A stretch of 11,863 bases of DNA. Origin: Microcaldota archaeon. Its GTDB lineage: Archaea; Micrarchaeota; Micrarchaeia; Norongarragalinales; UBA10210. A model generated the notes under the pieces. That model saw only the letters and a program-made list of their open reading frames with translations, was not told the origin of the DNA and did no database searches. Shown piece by piece: positions 1-7,838 of the stretch (position 1 is the first letter of the stretch; every line of letters starts with the position of its first letter). A program made the translations under genes and the position numbers. The stretch lies in NCBI GenBank assembly GCA_013331595.1, contig DUGE01000020.1:5202-17064 (forward strand). The letters run 5' to 3'.

Positions 1-5
1 AGTCA

Positions 6-13
6 TTATAAAA
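6..13 (+). promoter_or_regulatory. TATA-like box for the 36-103 RNA candidate
   Basis: TTATAAAA lies about 25-30 bases before the foot of the stem-loop that begins at 38. This is the usual distance from an archaeal TATA box to its transcription start. The region is AT-rich, so the match alone is weak; its placement relative to the hairpin is what makes it notable. Confidence 0.35.
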
Positions 14-35
14 AAAAGCCATAATTTACAGTAAA

Positions 36-103
36 AGTTGGGCTCATGGCAATTCCGGAAAGCAATGAGGCTATTTTCCGGGATTGTAGTTCCCAAAATA
101 CAG
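36..103 (+). ncRNA. candidate H/ACA-type guide RNA
   Basis: Seen: bases 38-42 (TTGGG) pair with 92-96 (CCCAA). An asymmetric internal loop follows (43-49 CTCATGG against 87-91 TAGTT). Above it is a 12-bp stem pairing 50-61 with 75-86, with one G-T wobble and a 13-base apical loop. ACA follows at 100-102, three bases after the lower stem and 13 bases after the top of the internal loop. Known of the family: archaeal H/ACA RNAs are single hairpins with a pseudouridylation pocket about 14-16 bases before an ACA box. The TATA-like box at 6-13 sits at the right distance for transcription. Against: the apical loop shows no clear k-turn or k-loop (no tandem G-A pairs that I can place), and I could not match the guide halves to a rRNA target. 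The hairpin could instead belong to the end of a gene left of the window. Confidence 0.35.
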
Positions 104-156
104 TGGAAAGGCAAAATAATTGAGCGTTCATGCTTTTCCACTAAGCACTGGCACTT

Positions 157-170
157 GAAAAGAAAAAATA
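157..170 (-). terminator. T-run terminator-like tract
   Basis: Read on the - strand, a GC-rich GCGCGC is followed by a T-rich tract (TTATTTTTTCTTTTC). Archaeal terminators are typically such T-runs. It would end the structured RNA candidate that lies just upstream on this strand. Confidence 0.35.
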
Positions 171-269
171 AGCGCGCGTAAAGCGGTGGGATTTGCACCC
201 ACGCAATGGAACTGCCAGAGTCCGAAACCAGCTCTTTCGAGTAGTGCACAACGGGGCGGGCAATTCAGC
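171..269 (-). ncRNA. candidate structured small RNA with a tRNA T-arm-like hairpin
   Basis: Seen on the - strand: a TATA-like TTTATAAT at 293-300, then about 25 bases later a GC-rich stretch, then a T-run at 157-170. Inside is a strong hairpin, GTGGG-TGCAAAT-CCCAC (about 184-200), with the 5-bp stem and 7-base loop of a tRNA T arm; the usual TTC of the loop is TGC. CTC-GAAA-GAG forms a second small hairpin near 232-241. I could not build a tRNA: no 7-bp acceptor pairing is present and no D arm fits. A 17-base stretch in the anticodon-arm position pairs poorly (it would carry CGG). Options are a lineage-specific small RNA, a decayed tRNA, or the 3' half of a split tRNA. A spurious 82-codon frame crosses it. 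Confidence 0.3.
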
Positions 270-292
270 CTCACAATAAGAACTTCTTCAAA

Positions 293-300
293 ATTATAAA
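293..300 (-). promoter_or_regulatory. TATA-like box for the - strand RNA candidate
   Basis: TTTATAAT on the - strand, followed about 25 bases downstream by the start of the GC-rich structured stretch near 269. The spacing suits an archaeal TFB/TBP promoter. Confidence 0.35.
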
Positions 301-400
301 AAAACCTGCCGAAAAAAACGTGAAAACAAAAACAAGCACGCAAAACACAAGAGCGACAAGCACTACCCCCCTCCAAGCAGGTGAAACATTCCTGAAAATG

Positions 401-408
401 CTTAATAA
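401..408 (+). promoter_or_regulatory. TATA-like box of proC
   Basis: CTTAATAA ends 21 bases before the ATG at 430. With initiation about 22-25 bases downstream of the box, the transcript would begin at or next to the start codon. The mRNA would be leaderless, in keeping with the absence of a Shine-Dalgarno site before this gene. Confidence 0.45.
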
Positions 409-429
409 CAAAACCCGCTTTCTTTCTCC

Positions 430-1269
430 ATGAAACAAAAAACCAAGCTCACAGTGGGCATAATCGGCCTCGGGAAGATGGGCTCTGCGCTTGCAAAAGG
501 CCTCGTGAAAAAAAGATTTGCCGTTGTTGGAACCGACCCCAAGCCAGCAAAAATAATGGGGCTTAAGTTCCTTAAGTCAATTGAACAGGTCGTTAGCGTT
601 TCACAAGTCGTATTGCTCTGCGTCAAGCCCAAATCTTTTCCGGAAGTTCTTCCGGTTATTGCAAAATCTATTGTGAACAGGAAAAAACCATTTTTCATTT
701 CCATTGCAGCTGGCGTGAAAATATCCACCATGGAAAAAGCACTAGGGAAAAAAGCGCGGATTGCGCGCGCCATGCCCAACTTGTGTGCATTTGCAGGGAA
801 ATCAGCAACTGGAATAGCTTTCAACAGGAACGTTTTCGCGAGAGAAAAGAAAACCGCGCTCTTGATTTTCGACAGCATTGGCAAGACAATCCCGCTGAAA
901 GAGGCGAACATTGATGCGGTCACGGCAGTAAGCGGCAGCGGTCCCGCATATTTCTATCATTTCACGAGCCTCCTTGCGAAAGCCGGTGCAAAAACAGGAT
1001 TGCCAGAAAAAGTTTCCTATGCGCTTGCGGTGCAAACTTTCCTTGGCGCAGCAGCCCTCTTGGAAAACGAGCTTCTTGCCGGAAAAAGCGAGGCCGGCGG
1101 GGAAGGCAAAAAGCTTTCCGAACTTATCGCAAGAATAGCAACGCCAGGCGGCACTACCGAAGCTGCGCTGAAGGAATTCAACAGGAACCACTTGCCTGAA
1201 ACGGCAGTGAAAAGCGTAAGGGCCGCGAAAAAACGCGCAGGGCAATTGAGCAAGATGGCCTCAAAATAG
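430..1269 (+). CDS. proC: pyrroline-5-carboxylate reductase
   Basis: 279 residues, the usual length for the family. The enzyme reduces 1-pyrroline-5-carboxylate to proline with NAD(P)H, the last step of proline synthesis, in the cytoplasm. Seen: an N-terminal Rossmann motif GLGKMGSAL (residues 13-21); the SIAAG strand near 91-95; MPN at 115-117; the family signature AVSGSGPAYFY (166-176); and the C-terminal TPGGTTEAAL (238-247), which is part of the dimeric active-site region. The MPN segment continues as LCAFAGKS instead of the usual TPALVGEG, a modest divergence. The start at 430 fits the TATA-like box at 401-408 and needs no leader. It is the only protein gene on this strand before the right edge. 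It converges with the island on the other strand, leaving a 20-base gap, and is probably an unrelated housekeeping neighbour. Confidence 0.93.
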   Translation: MKQKTKLTVGIIGLGKMGSALAKGLVKKRFAVVGTDPKPAKIMGLKFLKSIEQVVSVSQVVLLCVKPKSFPEVLPVIAKSIVNRKKPFFISIAAGVKISTMEKALGKKARIARAMPNLCAFAGKSATGIAFNRNVFAREKKTALLIFDSIGKTIPLKEANIDAVTAVSGSGPAYFYHFTSLLAKAGAKTGLPEKVSYALAVQTFLGAAALLENELLAGKSEAGGEGKKLSELIARIATPGGTTEAALKEFNRNHLPETAVKSVRAAKKRAGQLSKMASK

Positions 1270-1289
1270 TTATGTGAGCCAAAATCGCA

Positions 1290-1808
1290 TCAGTGGGAAG
1301 AGCCCTTGCCGACTTTAACCCTGCATTCCTCGCAAAAAATTATTTTCGACGAGTAATAGAGAGAGAAAAGCAGAATTACGGTTGCTGCAATCAGAACTTC
1401 CAAAGAATGGCTTTGGAGAAAAAAACTCAGGCCCGAAAGGCCGAGAAGGTAAAGTATGCCTCCGGTTACCGGAGAACAGCAGGCCGTTGCGAGCAACCCG
1501 GACAAAAAAGCGCCCACTGCCCCGCCGCCTGCCTTGAATTCGTGCAAGCTGAAGCGGTAATTAAATAAGATGAAAAGTTGGGTTGTTAAAATGAGGGCAA
1601 ACAACGGAGATGCTATTGCCACGAATAGCTTGGCGTAATCCGGCACATTGAAAAGCCACCCGTCAAGACCGGTTCCAACAGAAGTAGTTAAAAAAACGAA
1701 AACCCCTGCAAAGAAAACCGTTGCAAAAAGAAAAAAGGCAAGGTAGCGTTTTCTTGACAAAATTTGCTTTTGCGCTAGAAGAAAGTCAACCAGTCGAAAG
1801 GAATCCAT
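1290..1808 (-). CDS. membrane protein with an intramembrane CC-P motif, paralogue of the 8040-8519 product
   Basis: 172 residues and about four hydrophobic helices. One helix carries TACCSP (C110, C111) followed by a Gly/Leu-rich stretch, and the C-terminal end has CEEC (C159, C162). I do not recognise a named family. The layout, with a Cys pair before Pro in a helix plus a Cys pair in the tail, recalls MerT-like metal transporters or DsbB/VKOR-like redox proteins, but this is resemblance only. The product of 8040-8519 has the same plan (MDxFR start, a Cys-containing GLxATACC- or GFFTTACPYC-type helix, C-terminal Cys pair), so the two are paralogues. That match supports the ATG at 1808. A TTG at 1898 in the same frame would add 30 residues and overlap the upstream gene. 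A weak GGACTGG lies before 1808. Last gene of the island. Confidence 0.6.
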   Translation of the reverse strand: MDSFRLVDFLLAQKQILSRKRYLAFFLFATVFFAGVFVFLTTSVGTGLDGWLFNVPDYAKLFVAIASPLFALILTTQLFILFNYRFSLHEFKAGGGAVGAFLSGLLATACCSPVTGGILYLLGLSGLSFFLQSHSLEVLIAATVILLFSLYYSSKIIFCEECRVKVGKGSSH

Positions 1809-1824
1809 GCAAACCAGTCCTAAA

Positions 1825-1852
1825 GAAAAAAAAGATAAGGGGAGTAAAAAAC
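1825..1852 (-). terminator. T-runs downstream of the DsbA-like gene
   Basis: On the - strand, two T-tracts (a run of six near 1847-1852 and a run of eight near 1825-1832) separate the stop codon at 1874 from the ATG at 1808. They could end the transcript of the DsbA-like gene. The last gene would then depend on read-through or on its own promoter, which I cannot see clearly. Confidence 0.35.
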
Positions 1853-1873
1853 GCTTTTTTCCTTTTCCTTGCT

Positions 1874-2701
1874 TTAGCTCAATACATTGATTATGCAAGA
1901 GTCTGGCGTTTGGCTGAATCCTTTTCCGTCAAGAACAGAATCGATTGCAGTCTTGAAGCTTTCAAAGGGACAAGCGCCGGTAAGCAAATACCCGCCAATT
2001 AAAAACCCGGGCGTCCCAGTAATTCCAACCTGCTGGCCCAATTGGGCGTTTTCTTTCACTTTGTCAGCATATTTGTTGGAATCAATGCAAGTGTCAAGCT
2101 TGTTTTTATCAATTCCACTGACGTTTCCAATCCATTGCTTTACATCTTGAGCGCTAAATTGGACGGTTCCCTGGCCTTGCGGGTTTTGCCCTGCAAAGAC
2201 AGCGTCATGTGCCTCCCAATACTTTCCCTGCTCTCCAGCACAACGAGCTGCATTTGCAGCAAGTGGAGCTGACGGATGAAAATCTAGAGGAAAGTCTAGA
2301 AAAGCAAGCTTTGCCTTTCCGCTTTTTACATATGCGCCATCAATCTGCGGGTAAACCGCATTAAAATGTCGCCTGCAGTAGGGGCATTGGTAGTCGGAAA
2401 ATTCTAAAATCGCTATTTCGGCACTATCGCTTCCCTTTACGCCTGCTGCCTTAGCCAAGAAAGCATTTACCTGCTCTGGAGTAAAAACGGTAGCACCGGC
2501 AGGAACAGTTGCAGTAGGCTGTAATGTACCGCCTGTTGGGCCCCCACCCGTAATTTGAATTGATTCAATTGCGCTTTTCAGCTCAAAGAGATTAGCGTTA
2601 ACGCCGCTTGCTGCAACCCAAATGACCCCAGAGAGTATCAGTGCAGAAGCAACAATGCTTATCGCAATAATGTATTCGCTGCCGCTCTTTTCATGCTCCA
2701 A
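1874..2701 (-). CDS. membrane-anchored DsbA-like thiol-disulfide oxidoreductase
   Basis: 275 residues. A short cytoplasmic N-terminus (EHEKSGSEY) leads into one transmembrane anchor (about 11-32), then a Thr/Gly/Pro-rich linker, then a DsbA-type domain. Seen: EFSDYQCPYC with active-site CPYC at 106-109, followed by RRHF; FLDFPLDFHPSAPLAA, typical of the inserted helical region; and the cis-Pro loop GITGTPGFLIGG (P231). Four further cysteines (near 154, 205, 244 and 269) may make structural disulfides. The fold and the FSDYQCPYC motif fit the DsbA-like Thioredoxin_4 group that acts outside the membrane on secreted proteins. The start chosen is the TTG at 2701, five bases after a GGTGG site. 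The GTG at 2710 overlaps that site. The N-terminus also matches that of the 265-residue protein upstream in the island. Confidence 0.88.
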   Translation of the reverse strand: MEHEKSGSEYIIAISIVASALILSGVIWVAASGVNANLFELKSAIESIQITGGGPTGGTLQPTATVPAGATVFTPEQVNAFLAKAAGVKGSDSAEIAILEFSDYQCPYCRRHFNAVYPQIDGAYVKSGKAKLAFLDFPLDFHPSAPLAANAARCAGEQGKYWEAHDAVFAGQNPQGQGTVQFSAQDVKQWIGNVSGIDKNKLDTCIDSNKYADKVKENAQLGQQVGITGTPGFLIGGYLLTGACPFESFKTAIDSVLDGKGFSQTPDSCIINVLS

Positions 2702-2706
2702 TAAAA

Positions 2707-2711
2707 CCACC
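2707..2711 (-). promoter_or_regulatory. GGTGG ribosome binding site deciding a TTG start
   Basis: GGTGG with a five-base spacer places initiation at the TTG at 2701 and not at the GTG at 2710, which lies inside the site itself. The same GGTGG-N4-6-start arrangement recurs before the genes starting at 3200, 4493, 8943 and 11555. Confidence 0.55.
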
Positions 2712-2837
2712 CTTATAGATTTTCTTTAAAAAAAATTTTACAGAATCTTGAACAATTGAAAACACCTTTTTGCCTTTCGGGGTATTTATTGCTTTTCCCT
2801 CCACAGAAACCATCCAGGCACTAAAGCCTATGCAGCA

Positions 2838-3200
2838 TTAGGAAACTATCCTCGCGTTGTGCGACTCGAGCCAAGTGCGCAATTCCGTTTTCTGCGTCAA
2901 CCCGGCCTGCCGGTCGCCATTCGCCGCAAGGAAAGTCGGCGTGCCGGTAATATTGTATTGAGCCCAGTACTCGGGATGTGCGAGCACGTCCATTTCTTTC
3001 ACTTTATACCCTTCGCTTGCTAATTCATTGAGAATCGGCTCCTGCAACTTGCAGAATTTGCACTGGGGGCTGAAGAAATACATCACTGGAGAACTGGAAT
3101 CAACGTAATTCTTTTTTACAGGAGCAGAGGAAAAGAAAAACAAGCCGAACCCTATCGCGATAACAGCAACCAAAATCAATACAAGCGTTTTAGTCTGCAA
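2838..3200 (-). CDS. small membrane-anchored thioredoxin-like protein
   Basis: 120 residues: one N-terminal transmembrane anchor (about 5-24), then a single compact thioredoxin-like domain. Seen: MYFFSPQCKFC with CxxC (CKFC) at 47-50, and the cis-Pro loop ITGTPTF (P88), which fit a glutaredoxin/thioredoxin-type oxidoreductase facing outside. One glycosylation sequon (NIT, 83-85) lies just before the cis-Pro loop. The start is a TTG at 3200 with GGTGG at 3207-3211, six bases upstream. It lies between two other extracytoplasmic thioredoxin-fold genes, with gaps of 66 and over 100 bases. The partner could be any of the Cys-rich secreted proteins of the island; direction of electron flow cannot be read from the sequence. 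Confidence 0.82.
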   Translation of the reverse strand: MQTKTLVLILVAVIAIGFGLFFFSSAPVKKNYVDSSSPVMYFFSPQCKFCKLQEPILNELASEGYKVKEMDVLAHPEYWAQYNITGTPTFLAANGDRQAGLTQKTELRTWLESHNARIVS

Positions 3201-3266
3201 AACGAACCACCCACTTCTTGCTTTTCAACTCGGTTCAAAAACCTTTTCTTTAATTGTTAATATGCC

Positions 3267-4493
3267 TTAAGCGCTGTTTGAGGGTGCACCATCAACTGCA
3301 GTGGCATTTTCCAAGGGCGTAGTCTCTATTTTCCCAGAAGTCAGGTTCTGGAAAGTCAGGTTTCCGCCGAGCACGCTCATGTTCCTGAAAACATGCCAGC
3401 CGTCCGGTTCCGTCGAGCCAACCTGGTTCCAAATCTGCTCGAGAGAAGGCGGACCGAGAACGAACGGGTAATACTCTTCAAGCTCGCGGTCAACCAAAAC
3501 CGTCGGAAGGAAAGTAATATTGTATTTTTGCACCAGCTCCTTGGCCCAAGGCCGGGTGTAATTCAAGTAAGTGGTGTTGCCGAAAAGCACGCCGTACGCG
3601 CCAAAAATGCGTTCGTGCACGGTAATGTCATAGCACGACTTGCAAGTTTCGTTTCGAATTCCGATAAGCGTGGCAAGGCCTCTCAGGCGGTTGGAAGGCA
3701 ATTCCTGGTACGGGGGAGTGACCAAACGCCATACTAGCGAACCGTCACTTTCAGTAGTGCCAACCTTAGGCCAGCCTTCGGTCAAGACCGGATAGGCCGA
3801 AACCTCGCCGCTAATGATCAACGCAGGAATTTTGGTTAGGTCGTATTGGGAAATCAGGGTCTTGCCTTGGGTCGTGTTTATTTCCACCTCAGACTCTTCT
3901 GAAAACTTGAGCCCTGCACTGGCTTCAAGGTCGCCCTGCAGGACCGACGCCTTAGTGCAGCCGAAGCAAGTGGAATTGACTAGCCTCACTATCTTCAAGA
4001 GGCCGATGAACTTCTTTTGGTCCAAATCATAGTAAACCGGAGGAATCTTGGTCAATACAAGCGCACCGTCGGATTTGACTTCGCCTATCTGCGTCCACTG
4101 GCCTAATAGCCCTGGTATTTTCGACGTGTCTCCCGTAATAATGACGGTTGGCAATTTCTTGATCCCGTATTTTGCAATCAGGTCAGAAGCGTTTTCAAAA
4201 GCAATAGTCTCCTGGGAAAGTATTTGCACGTCTCCGGCGTTCTTCATCGAATCGGCGAAAGACTTCAGGTCAACGCAAGGCCTGCAGCTGGGCGGTTTTA
4301 TGAGAACAATGCCGATTTTAGGCTGGTCTGCAGAAACCGAGGCAGAAGGAACTGGAGTTGGGGTTGACCCCGCGTTTTGGAACAGGCCGCTCAAGACATT
4401 GGTTGAAACGACCGCATAAAGGGTAAACAAAATGCCCAGGCTGATAAGCCCGTATAGTGCGTATTGGAGAGTTTTTTCGCCCGATTTAACCAC
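3267..4493 (-). CDS. membrane-anchored protein with three tandem thioredoxin-like domains
   Basis: 408 residues. One transmembrane anchor (about 10-32) and a Pro/Ser/Thr linker precede three repeats of about 107 residues. Each repeat has a CxxC motif: CRPC at 70-73, CFGC at 176-179, CKSC at 284-287. Each has a cis-Pro loop, YGIKKLPTV (P115), YDLTKIPAL (P223), YNITFLPTV (P330), and then a W-x4-G-x2-(K/E)SDG-like segment with DG at 142, 250 and 364. Spacing between equivalent motifs is 106-108 residues, so this is a clear internal triplication. Eleven N-x-S/T sequons lie in the outer part, two of them directly before CxxC (NSTCFGC, NETCKSC), which indicates a glycosylated secreted domain. The likely role is thiol exchange or metal binding outside the cell. 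The GTG start at 4493 has GGTGG four bases upstream. I know of no named family with exactly this architecture. Confidence 0.85.
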   Translation of the reverse strand: MVKSGEKTLQYALYGLISLGILFTLYAVVSTNVLSGLFQNAGSTPTPVPSASVSADQPKIGIVLIKPPSCRPCVDLKSFADSMKNAGDVQILSQETIAFENASDLIAKYGIKKLPTVIITGDTSKIPGLLGQWTQIGEVKSDGALVLTKIPPVYYDLDQKKFIGLLKIVRLVNSTCFGCTKASVLQGDLEASAGLKFSEESEVEINTTQGKTLISQYDLTKIPALIISGEVSAYPVLTEGWPKVGTTESDGSLVWRLVTPPYQELPSNRLRGLATLIGIRNETCKSCYDITVHERIFGAYGVLFGNTTYLNYTRPWAKELVQKYNITFLPTVLVDRELEEYYPFVLGPPSLEQIWNQVGSTEPDGWHVFRNMSVLGGNLTFQNLTSGKIETTPLENATAVDGAPSNSA

Positions 4494-4543
4494 AAAACCA
4501 CCTTCTAAATAAACAGGTCAATAACCCAAAAACTGAAAGACAC

Positions 4544-4550
4544 TTTAAAT
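4544..4550 (-). promoter_or_regulatory. TATA-like box upstream of the triple-thioredoxin gene
   Basis: ATTTAAA on the - strand within an AT-rich stretch predicts a start of transcription near 4520 and a leader of about 27 bases containing the GGTGG site at 4498-4502. It lies in the 115-base gap after copA, so part C of the island may have its own promoter. No TTRCA-N5-TGTAA repeat is seen here. Confidence 0.35.
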
Positions 4551-4608
4551 TATTTGATAAACACGTTTTTTAAACACTCGTTTTTATTCATGCCAGATAT
4601 ATAACAAC

Positions 4609-6870
4609 TCAAATTTTCTCCAAACGCAATGACAAGGCATTCGCAACAACGCTGACGCTGCTCAATGCCATTGCACCGCCGGCTATTGCAGGGGAAAGCA
4701 GCCAGCCGGTCGACGGGTAGAGGATGCCCGCTGCGATCGGAATGCCGACGACGTTGTAAACCATGGCCCAGAACAACCCTTGCTTTATTTTCTTCAGGGT
4801 TTTCCTTCCCAAGTTCAAAGCGCGTGGCGCGTCTTCAACATCGTTCTTCATCAACACTATGCTTCCCGATTCCATTGCAATGTCTGTTCCCGAAGCCATT
4901 GCCATTCCCACGTCCGCCTGCGCCAGCGCCGGCGCGTCGTTAATTCCATCGCCGACCATTGCGACGATTTTTCCGCCTTGCTGGAGTTTCTTTATTTCAC
5001 CCGCCTTGTCTGCGGGAAGGACGTTTGCCAAAACAATTCCTATTCCCGCCTGTTTTGCAATTGCTTTTGCCGTGCGCTCGTTATCGCCAGTAAGCAAAAT
5101 CGATTCGACTCCCATTTTCCTTAGCTGTTCCACTGCAGTTTTCGCATTGGGTTTTATTGTGTCTGCAACGGCTATTGCCCCGACTGGCGTGAATTTTTTG
5201 TTTCTAGAATCGCTTTCGGATAAGAGCATGGCGGTTTTCCCCTCGTTTTCCAGCGTTTCGATTTGCTTGAAGCTCTGCGAGCGGTTTTTCGGGGAGCCGA
5301 TGAAGTAGTGCTTCGACCCGAGCTTTCCGAAAACCCCTTTTCCGGCAACAGCTTTGAAGGAAGAAACCTTGCCGAACTTGATTCTTTGGGCAATCGCACG
5401 ATTCACAATCGATTCTGCAAGCGGGTGTTCGCTTGGCTTTTCAAGCGAAGCGGCAATTTCCATGATTTTCTTTTCCGAATATTTTTTGTCCAACGCGATT
5501 ACATCGGTCACTCTTGGTTTTCCTTCAGTAATCGTCCCAGTCTTATCCCAAACGATTGCATTGATTTTTCCCGTTCTCTCCAACGCCACCGCATTTTTTA
5601 TCAAAATGCCTTTTTCCGCCCCAATTCCGGTTCCGACCATTATGGCGGTTGGAGTGGCAAGGCCGAGGGCGCACGGGCAGGCTATCACAAGCACTGAAAC
5701 CGCTGCTACGAGCGCAAAGGAAAAAGGCTGGCCGAGCAAAAGCCAGGCTGTGAAAGTGATTATTGCAATTACGATTACGATGGGAACAAAAACTGCGGAA
5801 ACTTCATCCGCAAAGCGCTGTATTGGCGCTTGCGAGCCTTGCGCTTCCTCGACGAGCTTGATTATTTGGGACAATACCGTGTCTTTCCCCACTTTCGTTG
5901 CTTTGAACGTCAGCGAACCGTGCTTGTTTATGGTCGCGCCGTAAACCTTCGCGCCCTTGGTTTTTTCAACGGGAATGCTCTCTCCCGTAAGCATGCTTTC
6001 GTCAACGCTAGAATCCCCTTCAACCACAACCCCGTCAACGGGAATCTTTTCGCCCGGCCGCACGCGGATCAAATCGCCCGCAACAACCTGTTCAATCGGA
6101 AGTTCAACTTCCCTCCCTTTTCTCACTACGATTGCGGTCTTGGGATTCAAGCCCATGAGTTTTTTAATCGCTTCCGAAGCCCTACCTTTTGCCAATGCTT
6201 CCAAATACTTGCCCAATAAAACGAATGTAATCAAAACTGCCCCGATTTCAAAATAATTCTCTTTCACCAAACCGAAAAGCGAGGCGACTGAATAAAAGTA
6301 AGCGGCGCTTGTGCCCAGGGCAATGAGCGTGTCCATATTTGCATTCCAAATTCTCAAGCCGGATAAAGTGCCTTGATAGAATTGCTTTCCAGCCCAGAAC
6401 TGCACTGGCGTGGCCAGGAGAAACAAAGCGAGAGTTTTGAATTCAAATTCTGGCGTGAACGTTGCCAGCAAAAGTGCTGGAAAAGACAATGCAGCCGAAA
6501 CCATTACCTTCAGCTTCAACTCACACATTTCCCCGGCCTTCAGCATTGCTGCATGGTCGTGCCCCTGCATACCCATTGGCGGATTTTCCATGGAAGAAGG
6601 CATTGTCACGCCATGATGCATGCCGTGCTGCATTCCTGCGGAAGATTGCTCCACTTCCACCCTGGGAAAAGCCTTGTAACCGGCTTCTTCAACTTTGCGC
6701 ACAACCTGATTTTCGTCGCACTTCGACTCGTCGAACTCCACGACCGCCTTTTCGCTCCCGTAATTGACATTGGCACTAGCCACGCCCGGCAGTTTTTCCA
6801 AACGCCGTTTAATCAATACCGAACACGAGGCACAATGCATTCCGCCAATGTCTAAAACGGTTTTTTTCAT
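4609..6870 (-). CDS. copA: Cu(I)-exporting P1B-type ATPase CopA
   Basis: 753 residues. It pumps Cu(I) out of the cytoplasm using ATP. Seen in order: one HMA domain with GMHCASC (C13, C16); a Met/His-rich linker (about 79-109) likely to bind metal; eight expected membrane helices; the actuator motif TGES (295-298); the intramembrane CPC (398-400) of the ion path; the phosphorylated Asp in DKTGT (442-446); the HP motif of the nucleotide domain (482-483); and the GDGINDAP hinge (640-647). YN at 705-706 and MxxSS at 734-738 in the last two helices are the Cu(I)-type (P1B-1) ligands. The ATG at 6870 overlaps the upstream stop by four bases (ATGA), indicating coupling. The open frame runs 101 codons further upstream, but that part has no motif and lies over the neighbour's coding sequence. 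Last gene of part B. Confidence 0.96.
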   Translation of the reverse strand: MKKTVLDIGGMHCASCSVLIKRRLEKLPGVASANVNYGSEKAVVEFDESKCDENQVVRKVEEAGYKAFPRVEVEQSSAGMQHGMHHGVTMPSSMENPPMGMQGHDHAAMLKAGEMCELKLKVMVSAALSFPALLLATFTPEFEFKTLALFLLATPVQFWAGKQFYQGTLSGLRIWNANMDTLIALGTSAAYFYSVASLFGLVKENYFEIGAVLITFVLLGKYLEALAKGRASEAIKKLMGLNPKTAIVVRKGREVELPIEQVVAGDLIRVRPGEKIPVDGVVVEGDSSVDESMLTGESIPVEKTKGAKVYGATINKHGSLTFKATKVGKDTVLSQIIKLVEEAQGSQAPIQRFADEVSAVFVPIVIVIAIITFTAWLLLGQPFSFALVAAVSVLVIACPCALGLATPTAIMVGTGIGAEKGILIKNAVALERTGKINAIVWDKTGTITEGKPRVTDVIALDKKYSEKKIMEIAASLEKPSEHPLAESIVNRAIAQRIKFGKVSSFKAVAGKGVFGKLGSKHYFIGSPKNRSQSFKQIETLENEGKTAMLLSESDSRNKKFTPVGAIAVADTIKPNAKTAVEQLRKMGVESILLTGDNERTAKAIAKQAGIGIVLANVLPADKAGEIKKLQQGGKIVAMVGDGINDAPALAQADVGMAMASGTDIAMESGSIVLMKNDVEDAPRALNLGRKTLKKIKQGLFWAMVYNVVGIPIAAGILYPSTGWLLSPAIAGGAMALSSVSVVANALSLRLEKI

Positions 6871-7838
6871 CCGAATCCCGCCCAAACTATGGGGCCCCTG
6901 GGGCCGAAAAGCATTACCAGCACAATCACCAATGCAACTGCAAGGTTGCCCAAAAGCATTTTGAACCCCGAAGGCATTCTTGCCGGAGACCCTCCGGCTT
7001 CCTTGTAAATCATGTAACTCAAGGCTACTAGAATCATGCCGCAGGCTGCGAACAAAAGGAACAGGAATTCGACCAGATGGTCGTTGAAAAGCATGAGTGA
7101 AGTCATGGCGCCCATTATGCCGCCCATGAGGCCTGCCATCAGCCCCTCGAGAAAGCCCATTACGCCACAGCACTTGCCTGCATAGCCGCCTACAATCATG
7201 CCAAGAGCCATTCCCGCCACGCTTCCAACAAACATTCCGTTCGTCGCGCCAACCAACGCCCCGGCCATAAACCCGCTAATCATGCCAAGGGTCATTCCCA
7301 CCATCATCCCGCCCATGCACGTAAAGTCCCTGCGGTAAGTGAATGAATGCCAGAAGGCGAAAGAGTTGGCTCCAACGCCTACAGCAAGGAGGGCAAGCAA
7401 AATTTTTGCATCGCCGAAAGCGCTTGCGGTTTTTGCCGGCAGGAAAAGCGCGACAACAACGCCAAGGCCTATGACAAGAATGAAGGAAAGCAGCGAATTT
7501 TCCATGAGCTTCCGCTCGGCGGAAAAATCCTTGCCGCCGCTGAAAATACCGTTCAAATAAAGCCATGCCGCTTTTCCCAACGAATGTTCGGGGCCCGACG
7601 CATAGCCTGCAGTTGTTCCAGCCACAGGCTGGTCGTGGAGGGAAAAGCCCCTTTCGCCGACTTCTTTCACCACCAAACCCACGTCATTCTCGTCGCATTC
7701 GAAAACGATTTTCCCGCTTTTCGCATCGGCCTCAATGAAATTGGCGCCGGGAAAACGGGAAACTATTCTCGAGATTACCCTCGCGCACGACTCGCACTCA
7801 AATCCCTTGACATAGTAAGTGAAACGCATTTTGCTCAC
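6867..7838 (-). CDS. HMA domain fused to a Met/Gly-rich polytopic membrane domain
   Basis: 323 residues. The N-terminal HMA-type domain (about 5-68) has KGFECESC (C15, C18), a divergent version of GMxCxxC. Then come about seven hydrophobic segments. Residues 174-249 form a run of G-M repeats: [13 protein letters not shown], then [31 protein letters not shown], and [15 protein letters not shown] count 15 methionines there. Methionine thioethers bind Cu(I) and close Gly packing allows tight helix bundles, so a Cu(I) channel or carrier is a fair inference. I do not recognise a characterised family. The GTG start at 7838 overlaps the stop of the small HMA gene (GTGA), and its own stop overlaps the copA start (ATGA). 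Three HMA-containing proteins are therefore translated in tandem. An ATG at 7829 is an alternative start. Confidence 0.78.
   Translation of the reverse strand: MSKMRFTYYVKGFECESCARVISRIVSRFPGANFIEADAKSGKIVFECDENDVGLVVKEVGERGFSLHDQPVAGTTAGYASGPEHSLGKAAWLYLNGIFSGGKDFSAERKLMENSLLSFILVIGLGVVVALFLPAKTASAFGDAKILLALLAVGVGANSFAFWHSFTYRRDFTCMGGMMVGMTLGMISGFMAGALVGATNGMFVGSVAGMALGMIVGGYAGKCCGVMGFLEGLMAGLMGGIMGAMTSLMLFNDHLVEFLFLLFAACGMILVALSYMIYKEAGGSPARMPSGFKMLLGNLAVALVIVLVMLFGPRGPIVWAGFG

Noticed and set aside
25..35. TTTAC-A-GTAAA palindrome as another repressor site
   Set aside because: The spacing differs from the TTRCA-N5-TGTAA repeats and the site is next to the RNA candidate, not to a copper gene.
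171..269. A standard tRNA gene on the - strand
   Set aside because: Only the T-arm shape fits. No acceptor stem, D arm or well-paired anticodon stem can be formed, so I list it only as an unassigned RNA candidate.
128..376. 82-codon frame on the - strand before proC
   Set aside because: It covers the structured RNA candidate, its TATA-like box and AT-rich DNA; the product is a Phe/Cys-rich mix without motif or ribosome site.
402..923. 173-codon frame opposite proC
   Set aside because: Antisense shadow of a clear proC gene; no family features.
1809..1898. 30-residue upstream extension of the last membrane protein (TTG at 1898)
   Set aside because: It would overlap the DsbA-like gene and cross the T-runs; the paralogue's start matches the ATG at 1808.
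4763..5944. Long + strand frames opposite copA (181 and 196 codons)
   Set aside because: They mirror the conserved copA codons in other frames, have low-complexity Ser/Ala/Ile composition and no ribosome site.
6871..7173. 101-residue N-terminal extension of CopA
   Set aside because: It lies over the neighbouring gene in another frame and has no HMA or membrane feature; the ATG at 6870 overlaps the upstream stop in the coupled ATGA form.
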